A stretch of DNA of 35,186 nucleotides. Origin: a virus. Positions 31,244-35,186 of this stretch are shown here, in pieces. The notes beneath the pieces are model-generated. The model saw only the letters and a program-made list of their open reading frames with translations, ran no database searches and was not told the origin of the DNA. The DNA is taken from the IMG/VR virus record IMGVR_UViG_3300034072_002232, positions 1-35,186 of that record; one strand, given 5' to 3'. Numbering within the stretch: the stretch's first letter is position 1; every line of letters begins with the position of its first letter. Made by a program: the position numbers and the translations under genes.

Positions 31244-31316
31244 TTGCGCGGGCTGGAGTCGAACCAGCGACAGGTGGATTATGAGTCCACTGCTCTGCCA
31301 TCTGAGCTACCGCGCC
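31244..31316 (-). tRNA. tRNA with CAU anticodon (Met or Ile2)
   Basis: A full 73-nt cloverleaf: acceptor GGCGCGG/CCGCGCA, D-stem GCTC/GAGC, anticodon stem GTGGA/TCCAC with loop CTCATAA, five-base variable loop, T-stem GCTGG/CCAGC with loop TTCGACT, and discriminator A. The CCA end is not encoded (ACCC follows). Pair 1-72 is a G-A mismatch, leaving six acceptor pairs. The D-stem is of elongator type, so it is not an initiator. CAU could mean Met, or Ile2 after lysidine modification; the T-arm resembles E. coli Ile2. It starts six bases after the cro stop, so it is probably cut from the cro transcript. Confidence 0.88.
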
Positions 31317-31322
31317 AAACAT

Positions 31323-31595
31323 TTAAGCCACCTGCTTTCGCAAGTGTTCAGGCAAACCATCAGTTTCATGCGGATATAAGTCAGGCCTCAGCTGATGAGG
31401 CGTGATTTTCCACTGACTAACACGCCCAGCAGGAATCACATGCTCAGCAGGAATACCGTCTTTTGTCTTGTTTACCCATTTCCACACGTGAGATTGGGTA
31501 ATTGCAATTTTCGGTTTTTCGTCAGCGTTCAATGCATCTGCCAGCCCTTTCTGGCTGCCGAATATGTCAATTAACTGCTCAAGAGGAGTTTTCAT
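31323..31595 (-). CDS. cro: Cro-like repressor (YdaS/Cro superfamily)
   Basis: Encodes 90 residues. The helix-turn-helix part FGSQKGLADALN (12-23), ITQSHVWKWVNK (32-43) and the following GIPAEHVIPAGRVS and ITPHQLRPDLYP segments are the YdaS-like Cro pattern. Divergent to the cI-like gene across the operators, as cro is. The predicted start point of its promoter falls at or within a base or two of the ATG, and no ribosome site is visible, so the message is probably leaderless. The tRNA follows directly. Confidence 0.85.
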   Translation of the reverse strand: MKTPLEQLIDIFGSQKGLADALNADEKPKIAITQSHVWKWVNKTKDGIPAEHVIPAGRVSQWKITPHQLRPDLYPHETDGLPEHLRKQVA

Positions 31596-31601
31596 GACCG
31601 A

Positions 31602-31631
31602 ATCATATAACCGCGGTTATATTAATGTCAA
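31602..31631 (-). promoter_or_regulatory. Early leftward promoter (PR-like) for cro operon
   Basis: Minus-strand -35 TTGACA (complement of 31626-31631), 18-base spacer containing the 31605-31622 palindrome, and -10 TATGAT (complement of 31602-31607). Expected start about 31595, the A of the cro ATG. The neighbouring operator at 31633-31642 abuts the -35. A nearly identical promoter lies at 32634-32663 in the opposite direction. Confidence 0.75.
31605..31622. promoter_or_regulatory. Operator O1 in cro promoter spacer
   Basis: Perfect 18-bp palindrome ATATAACCGCGGTTATAT, centred between the -35 and -10 of the cro promoter. It shares the AACC-N2-GGTT core with four other sites; centre 24 bp from O2. 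Confidence 0.8.
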
Positions 31632-31632
31632 T

Positions 31633-31642
31633 AACCATGGTT
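31633..31642. promoter_or_regulatory. Operator O2 between divergent immunity promoters
   Basis: Perfect palindrome AACCATGGTT, centred 24 bp from both O1 and O3. It lies directly upstream of the cro -35 on one side and of the proposed cI promoter -35 (31645-31650) on the other, the position from which lambda repressor at OR2 activates PRM. Confidence 0.8.
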
Positions 31643-31644
31643 GT

Positions 31645-31673
31645 TTTACTTTTAAAAACCATGGTTGTATTTT
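31645..31673 (+). promoter_or_regulatory. Candidate repressor maintenance promoter (PRM-like)
   Basis: -35 TTTACT (31645-31650), 17-base spacer, -10 TATTTT (31668-31673). Each matches the consensus at four of six positions, as expected for an activator-dependent promoter. Expected start is close to 31680, the cI ATG. O3 lies in the spacer and O2 just upstream. Confidence 0.5.
31657..31666. promoter_or_regulatory. Operator O3 upstream of cI-like gene
   Basis: Perfect palindrome AACCATGGTT, 24 bp from O2 and ending 13 bases before the cI ATG, inside the spacer of the proposed cI promoter. Occupancy here should repress the repressor gene, as at lambda OR3. Confidence 0.75.
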
Positions 31674-31679
31674 CCAAAA

Positions 31680-32039
31680 ATGAATTTCAACGAACGCTTA
31701 AAGTGGGCTCGGGAAGAAGCTGGCTTTACCCAAAAGCAGCTAGTCGACCTACTCCCCAAAAAACCTGACGGCAAGGCCATGATGTCGCAAGCAAACCTGG
31801 CCAAAATGGAAAAAAACGATAAAACTGTTGGCTCAAACTACTCATATTTCATTGCTATAGCCTGTGGGATAAGTCCCAATTGGCTGATTAACGAATCCGG
31901 TGATCCGAAAGGAATAACTGTGAATTACAAAGGGGATGAGCCGGAATATGAAGTACTAACTTTAATGCAAGCAATGGATGAAAAAACCAAAAAGCGAGCC
32001 GTGAGATTACTAAGTACACTTACTGATCCCAATGAGTAA
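31680..32039 (+). CDS. CI-like repressor, short helix-turn-helix form without S24 domain
   Basis: Encodes 119 residues starting MNFNERLKWAREEAGF. The XRE-type helix-turn-helix covers about 5-48 (GFTQKQLVDLL, MMSQANLAKMEKN) and continues with FIAIACGISPNWLI, usual for phage repressors. A LexA/S24 autoprotease domain is absent, so RecA-stimulated self-cleavage is not expected; induction must work otherwise. The longer frame from TTG 31665 overlaps O3. No ribosome site precedes the ATG and the proposed promoter starts at the ATG, suggesting a leaderless message as for lambda cI from PRM. Overlaps the next gene by eight bases. Confidence 0.85.
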   Translation: MNFNERLKWAREEAGFTQKQLVDLLPKKPDGKAMMSQANLAKMEKNDKTVGSNYSYFIAIACGISPNWLINESGDPKGITVNYKGDEPEYEVLTLMQAMDEKTKKRAVRLLSTLTDPNE

Positions 32040-32502
32040 CATAATCACCTTCCTCCTACTGATAACAGCCATCTCGATAGGGATCAGCCATCTATTAAAG
32101 TTAATTAAAACAAGACTGAACATAGTGTTTCATCATGGGATACCGGTAAATCTATTAACTGTACATCACTGGACAGAACCCATAGAAAAGTGCCTGGATT
32201 TAGAAGTTGTTGGTGAATCCAACTACCAGTTGGATATAGGCAAGATAATCAATTCAGCCAATTTAATGGCCTATTTAATTCCTGAAAATAATAACCCTTA
32301 CGATAAAAATGCTGTACGCATTGAAATTAACCACCTAATAGTCGGCTACCTTGACAGAGATGATGCTATTCAATTTCGAAAATTATTAAAGAAGAGAAAT
32401 CTGGCCGACAACATAACATCCTGCAAAGCATCAATTACCGGCGGACATAAAAAGAATGAGGTGACACTCGACTACGGAATTGAATTAGATCTATCCTCTT
32501 AA
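32032..32502 (+). CDS. Membrane-anchored HIRAN-domain protein
   Basis: Encodes 156 residues. A hydrophobic helix at about 4-24 is followed by a basic stretch and a HIRAN-like core: LEVVGESNYQ (57-66), YLIPENNNPYDKNAVRIEI (81-99) and HLIVGYLDRDDA (101-112). The E-x-x-NPYD-x-NAVRI-x-I and VGYL-x-R pattern is the HIRAN signature. HIRAN domains in SWI/SNF-type helicases bind DNA 3' ends. Here it is alone with a membrane anchor, translationally coupled to the repressor (overlap of eight bases), so it should be made in the lysogen. A role in exclusion or DNA-end sensing is speculation. Confidence 0.75.
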   Translation: MSNIITFLLLITAISIGISHLLKLIKTRLNIVFHHGIPVNLLTVHHWTEPIEKCLDLEVVGESNYQLDIGKIINSANLMAYLIPENNNPYDKNAVRIEINHLIVGYLDRDDAIQFRKLLKKRNLADNITSCKASITGGHKKNEVTLDYGIELDLSS

Positions 32503-32543
32503 GCTAAATAATTCATATAGATTTAATATTGAAATTAAAAAAG

Positions 32544-32568
32544 AACCCGCCAAATGGCGGGTTTTTTT
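32544..32568 (+). terminator. Terminator of repressor-HIRAN operon
   Basis: Eight-bp perfect stem AACCCGCC/GGCGGGTT (32544-32551 and 32556-32563), AAAT loop and T7 (32562-32568). A strong Rho-independent terminator that insulates the lysogenic operon from the rightward early operon. Confidence 0.93.
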
Positions 32569-32622
32569 GTTGAAAAAACCAAAATTAACTAGTGTTTTTT
32601 CAAATATACCAGTAAATAATAT

Positions 32623-32632
32623 AACCATGGTT
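32623..32632. promoter_or_regulatory. Operator O4 upstream of rightward early promoter
   Basis: Perfect palindrome AACCATGGTT directly before the TTGACA at 32634. Same context as O2 relative to the cro promoter, and 24 bp from O5. Confidence 0.8.
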
Positions 32633-32633
32633 G

Positions 32634-32663
32634 TTGACATTAAAATAACCTTGGTTATATTAT
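32634..32663 (+). promoter_or_regulatory. Rightward early promoter (PL-like)
   Basis: -35 TTGACA (32634-32639) and -10 TATTAT (32658-32663) with an 18-base spacer, or TATATT (32656-32661) with 16. Operators O4 and O5 overlap it. The arrangement of palindrome, TTGACA and second palindrome in the spacer copies the cro promoter almost base for base, so both are controlled by the same repressors. Confidence 0.8.
32647..32656. promoter_or_regulatory. Operator O5 in rightward early promoter spacer
   Basis: AACCTTGGTT with flanking ATAACC/GGTTAT arms; a palindrome except for the central two bases. Centre 24 bp from O4 and between -35 and -10. Confidence 0.75.
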
Positions 32664-32693
32664 GCAGCCATATTCACTTACTGGAGTGTGAAA

Positions 32694-33005
32694 ATGGCGG
32701 CAGCAAGAAAGGATTGGATTCACGACGACAGCATGGATCAACGCTTTGTTGACCAATGGAATCAGGCTGCTTTACCAATTCGCGCAAAGCTTCTAAAAAA
32801 CGCAACGCGCGACCCCTACCTTAAACATCTCTCGTGGGACGCTCTTCCAGAGCTGGTTCGTGCGGATGTTATTTACGCCATCCAGCGCCAAGGAAAAGAA
32901 GACCAGCAGTTTGATGCAGCAGTTAAAGCAGAAGCTGCCAAACGCCATGCACAACACCACACTATTGCCGCCAATGATCCACGCTTGTGGTGGAACAAGG
33001 ACTGA
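32694..33005 (+). CDS. First gene of rightward early operon, unknown
   Basis: Encodes 103 residues; GGAG lies about eight bases before the ATG at 32694, better than the GTG at 32688. It is hydrophilic and helical (DWIHDDSMDQRFVDQWNQAALPIRAKLL, then ADVIYAIQRQGKEDQQFDAAVKAEAAKRHAQHH) and ends DPRLWWNKD. No family recognised. As first gene behind the PL-like promoter it holds the place of early regulators such as lambda N, but it lacks an arginine-rich N-terminus, so an N-like function is not supported. Confidence 0.65.
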   Translation: MAAARKDWIHDDSMDQRFVDQWNQAALPIRAKLLKNATRDPYLKHLSWDALPELVRADVIYAIQRQGKEDQQFDAAVKAEAAKRHAQHHTIAANDPRLWWNKD

Positions 33006-33008
33006 GCC

Positions 33009-33269
33009 ATGTGCGTACAAGCCATTAAAACCAAAATCGGCAAGGCAGCGTTTCGCGTGTCTTGCTTCATTCATTACAGCCTGACCGACAAAGCACACGT
33101 CGCACATACAGGCACATTCTCGATTTTCACCCCCGAGTTTCAGACAGAAATCGAATTTGATTTAAATGCAGACGACACCCGCAATCTGATTGCAGCACTT
33201 CAGACGCATTTAAAAACCATCCAGCAAGCTCAGGCCGAGCTCGCAACCTCTCAGACGCAAGCCGCATAA
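33009..33269 (+). CDS. Small early protein, unknown
   Basis: Encodes 86 residues starting MCVQAIKTKIGKAAFRV, three bases after the previous stop, with only GAG near the ATG, so coupling is likely. Beta-rich first half (SFSIFTPEFQTEIEFDLNADDTR by its strand pattern) and a helical Gln/Ala-rich C-terminus. No family recognised. Confidence 0.6.
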   Translation: MCVQAIKTKIGKAAFRVSCFIHYSLTDKAHVAHTGTFSIFTPEFQTEIEFDLNADDTRNLIAALQTHLKTIQQAQAELATSQTQAA

Positions 33270-33278
33270 GGAGCCGCT

Positions 33279-33593
33279 ATGTGTAATCGCCATGAATTAA
33301 CTGCTTTGCACCCGAATGAAACTGTCCAGACGTCTGCACTGGAGATTCAGCCTGATCCAGAAATCAGCGGCATGATCATTAGCCGACGTGAAAAAGTGAA
33401 GAAACCATCTGGCAATCAAGAAGTGCTAGACACCTCCGACCCGCTACCCCTTCACGACTTCGGGCCGTTCGCCGGTGTATTTACGGCCATTGCCCTTACA
33501 GCTGCTGGCGTCGGCATCGTCCTGGGCATCATGAGCCTGATCGACTGGATCCGCTTTGACCTCTATCTGCTTCCGCTGGGTGTGACATGGTAG
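33279..33593 (+). CDS. Small early protein with one or two membrane helices
   Basis: Encodes 104 residues; AAGGAG lies five bases before the ATG. A polar N-terminal part (about 1-60) is followed by a strong hydrophobic segment near 65-88 (AGVFTAIALTAAGVGIVLGIMSLI) and a short C-terminal hydrophobic end. Predicted inner-membrane early protein. No family recognised. Confidence 0.6.
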   Translation: MCNRHELTALHPNETVQTSALEIQPDPEISGMIISRREKVKKPSGNQEVLDTSDPLPLHDFGPFAGVFTAIALTAAGVGIVLGIMSLIDWIRFDLYLLPLGVTW

Positions 33594-33703
33594 AGCTGCT
33601 GCTTCATATCGTCTTTTGCATCCTCCGTCTGCTGGTTGCCGTGTGGCTCTACCTCATAACCCGCTACAGCTGGCGTTTGTCCTGGCAGCAGGCGGCGAGG
33701 TAA
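33587..33703 (+). CDS. 38-residue membrane peptide
   Basis: Starts MVELLLHIVFCILRLLV and ends WQQAAR. The ATG overlaps the end of the preceding gene (ATGGTAG, seven bases) and the stop lies three bases before the next gene. One hydrophobic helix (about 3-25) with a basic tail. Its tight fit between neighbours and the presence of a helix support a real gene, but there is no strong ribosome site. Confidence 0.45.
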   Translation: MVELLLHIVFCILRLLVAVWLYLITRYSWRLSWQQAAR

Positions 33704-33706
33704 GCA

Positions 33707-33940
33707 ATGACTTACGAAGCATGGCGTATTACCTACCAATCGAGCGAACAGGCCGCACGGGCTGCTTACGCCCAAATTATCCAGCTTAGCAACGCGGCAA
33801 ACGAGCTGGCATTGGCCTTAGAAGCCTTAGTAGATAAAGACCTGACAAGCGTGGATCGTGAAATCGTTGCAGGAATTGAAGCGGAAGACGTTTTGAAGGC
33901 TCGCAGCGTACTTGCGGACTATAGAGCAGGGAGAAAATGA
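33707..33940 (+). CDS. Small helical early protein, phage type
   Basis: Encodes 77 residues, starting MTYEAWRITYQSSEQAARAAY; GAGG lies six to seven bases before the ATG. The start pattern is familiar from small phage proteins of unknown function. The rest is helical and acidic (LALALEALVDKDLTSVDREIVAG). Overlaps the next gene by four bases (ATGA). Confidence 0.65.
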   Translation: MTYEAWRITYQSSEQAARAAYAQIIQLSNAANELALALEALVDKDLTSVDREIVAGIEAEDVLKARSVLADYRAGRK

Positions 33941-34335
33941 GCATGAATCAACATACACAAGAGCCTTGGGAGGCCTTCAGCCATTGTCCAGGACAATGCT
34001 GCTGGGAGCTTCGACGGGTTGGCACTGACTCACCATTTGATCAAATCAGCAATCCAGAAATGAGTGAGCAAGATGCCAAGCGGATTGCCGCTTGCGTCAA
34101 CGCTTGCGAAGGGTTGAGCAATGAGGATCTCATTAAAAATGGATTCAAAGGATCAGTCGGCCATATCTTAACCAGCCAATTATCGGCAGAGAGTCTTAAT
34201 ACCGATCTGGTCTGCGCACTCTACAAAGTGCTGCCATTCATTGAAGACGCCGAAGACAACCCTGTTTATAAGCCTGGCATTGCCGCCGACCTGGTCAAGC
34301 AATTAAAAGCGCTAATAAAGCGCGCCGAGGGGTAA
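33937..34335 (+). CDS. Conserved phage early protein, unknown
   Basis: Encodes 132 residues; GGGAG precedes the ATG. The DAKRIAACVNACEGLSNEDL element (about residues 46-65) is a very common signature of small early proteins in temperate phages, usually preceded by HTPGPW-like sequence, here HTQEPW. The C-terminal part contains ALYKVLPFIEDAED and AADLVKQLKALI. No function has been assigned to such proteins that I know of. Confidence 0.7.
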   Translation: MSMNQHTQEPWEAFSHCPGQCCWELRRVGTDSPFDQISNPEMSEQDAKRIAACVNACEGLSNEDLIKNGFKGSVGHILTSQLSAESLNTDLVCALYKVLPFIEDAEDNPVYKPGIAADLVKQLKALIKRAEG

Positions 34336-34338
34336 ACC

Positions 34339-34455
34339 ATGCAACGCCACGAACAGCGCCAGGATAACTACGACATCAACCAATTCAACCGCAAGGGCTA
34401 TATCTGCCTGATATCGATTGCCCTCGCCCTGCTTATATCAGGAGCATTTCAATGA
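34339..34455 (+). CDS. 38-residue membrane peptide before PP-loop gene
   Basis: Starts MQRHEQRQDNYDINQFNRKG and ends LLISGAFQ. A good GAGGGG lies about six bases before the ATG, and the stop overlaps the next ATG by four bases (ATGA), so it is well supported as a translated gene. Polar N-terminus and one hydrophobic helix (about 21-37). Function unknown. Confidence 0.6.
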   Translation: MQRHEQRQDNYDINQFNRKGYICLISIALALLISGAFQ

Positions 34456-35186
34456 AAGAGCATATTGAGGCTGGCGCATTGTTCGTGGCCAATCACTCTG
34501 GTGGTAAGGATAGTCAGTGTCTGCTTATCAAGCTACTAGAGGTCGTGCCGCGCAAACAGATTGTCGTTATCCATGCATCACTTGGTGAAGTTGAATGGCC
34601 TGGAGCGCTTGAGCTCGCCCGCGATCAAGCAGCAGATGCTGAGCTGCCTTTCATTGTCGCCAAAGCATCCAAAACCATGTTTGAGATGGTCGAGCGGAGA
34701 TTTGAATCGCGTCCGGAGGTTCCTAGTTGGCCGTCTGCGTCAACACGGCAATGCACCAGCGACCTTAAGCGTGGCCCGATCCAACGCGAGGTCAGGGCTT
34801 ATGCTAAGGCAAATGGCTTCGACACGATTATCAATTGCCTTGGTTTGAGAGCTGCCGAATCTCCAGGCCGCTCGAAGCGTGAGCCATTCAGCCGCATGGG
34901 CATCAGCAACTCTGTGCTGACCTGGTACGAGTGGCTTCCTATCCATGGCCTGTCAAAAGATGAGGTTTTCACCACCATCCGCGATTCAGGGCAAGAACCT
35001 CACTATGCCTACGGACTAGGCAATGATCGCTTGAGCTGTGTTTTCTGCCTCTATGGAAGTAAAGGTGATATCCAAAACGGCGGCAGGCACCTACCTAGAC
35101 TTCTTGAGAAGTATGACGCGATTGAAAAACGCACCGGATACACCATGCATATAAGCAGAATTCCGATTATGGAGATTGCCGCATGA
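34452..35186 (+). CDS. PP-loop ATPase of PAPS reductase / DndC-like family
   Basis: Encodes 244 residues, complete to TGA at the window edge. PP-loop SGGKDS at 16-21 binds ATP; HASLGEVEWP (41-50) corresponds to the strand after the loop. TRQCTSDLKRGP (98-109), LRAAES (132-137) and C196-x2-C199 in RLSCVFCLYGS complete the pattern. The ECGLH motif of true PAPS reductases is absent, so sulphate assimilation is unlikely. Its CxxC is reminiscent of iron-sulphur-bearing DndC-like proteins, which suggests adenylation-type or sulphur-transfer chemistry on nucleic acid. No other dnd gene is seen. Common as an orphan in phage early operons. Confidence 0.85.
   Translation: MKEHIEAGALFVANHSGGKDSQCLLIKLLEVVPRKQIVVIHASLGEVEWPGALELARDQAADAELPFIVAKASKTMFEMVERRFESRPEVPSWPSASTRQCTSDLKRGPIQREVRAYAKANGFDTIINCLGLRAAESPGRSKREPFSRMGISNSVLTWYEWLPIHGLSKDEVFTTIRDSGQEPHYAYGLGNDRLSCVFCLYGSKGDIQNGGRHLPRLLEKYDAIEKRTGYTMHISRIPIMEIAA

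Noticed and set aside
31244-31316. tRNA as the phage attachment site
   Set aside because: The complete tRNA is in the middle of the early region with phage genes on both sides, and no integrase or flanking direct repeat is seen.
31055-31405. Plus-strand open frame encoding GLESNQRQVDYESTALPSELPRQ-like text
   Set aside because: This is the well-known false protein made by translating the antisense of a CAU tRNA; the tRNA itself is at 31244-31316.

Overview
The window is most of a temperate contractile-tailed phage genome, probably a prophage, in a Gram-negative host. The lysis genes include an outer-membrane spanin lipoprotein, and the gene families are typical of phages of Pseudomonadota (my guess is Betaproteobacteria; the sequence alone does not settle the host). 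It is a mosaic: a complete HK97-type head and packaging module (small and large terminase, portal, S78-type protease, capsid, connectors, HNH) is joined to a complete Mu-type contractile tail module (gp37, gp38, sheath, tube, chaperone, tape measure, gp43 to gp48). Shigella phage SfV has the same combination. No integrase, transposase or att site is visible, so at least one end of the element lies outside the window.

Layout. 1-2792 is a mixed-strand accessory block: a small hypothetical protein, a three-helix membrane protein, a D12-class DNA adenine methylase, and a membrane protein resembling putative phage abortive-infection proteins that is preceded by a strongly structured non-coding stretch. 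2786-4143 (minus) is the lysis cassette: holin, SAR-type lysozyme, and Rz with nested Rz1. 4203-8911 (minus) holds two receptor-binding modules separated by a terminator. 8914-13863 encodes the baseplate and hub. 13874-18589 encodes tape measure, frameshifted chaperone, tube, sheath, gp38 and terminator. 18591-26018 encodes head completion, capsid, protease, portal and terminases. 26237-26686 is HNH, and 26766-27173 a Q-like late regulator. 27833-28002 is a striking iteron and inverted-repeat region, a candidate replication origin. 28065-30596 is a TOPRIM primase fused to a VirE/VapE-like helicase. 30596-31054 is a CII-family regulator. A CAU tRNA lies 6 nt behind cro. The immunity region spans 31323-32663. 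From 32694 to the right end is a plus-strand early operon of mostly small unknown genes ending in a PP-loop (PAPS-reductase/DndC-like) protein.

Control logic. The immunity region reads like a lambda switch. Three palindromic operators, centred exactly 24 bp apart, lie between divergent cro-like and cI-like genes. Two more, also 24 bp apart, control the rightward early promoter. The minus early operon runs cro, tRNA, terminator, cII, primase-helicase, (ori), small genes, Q-like, then the late genes, matching lambda cro-tR1-cII-O-P-Q. Many Rho-independent-type hairpins punctuate the late minus-strand operon, which suggests antitermination or stoichiometry control. A canonical T TTT TTC slippery site makes the extended tail-assembly chaperone.

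The signals most worth follow-up are the origin-like TGGAC iteron array around a 30-bp alternating purine-pyrimidine core, the cro-tRNA transcript, the leaderless cro and cI starts, the hydrophobic extension of the capsid, the membrane-anchored HIRAN protein co-transcribed with the repressor, and the RNA-like element before the Abi-like gene.
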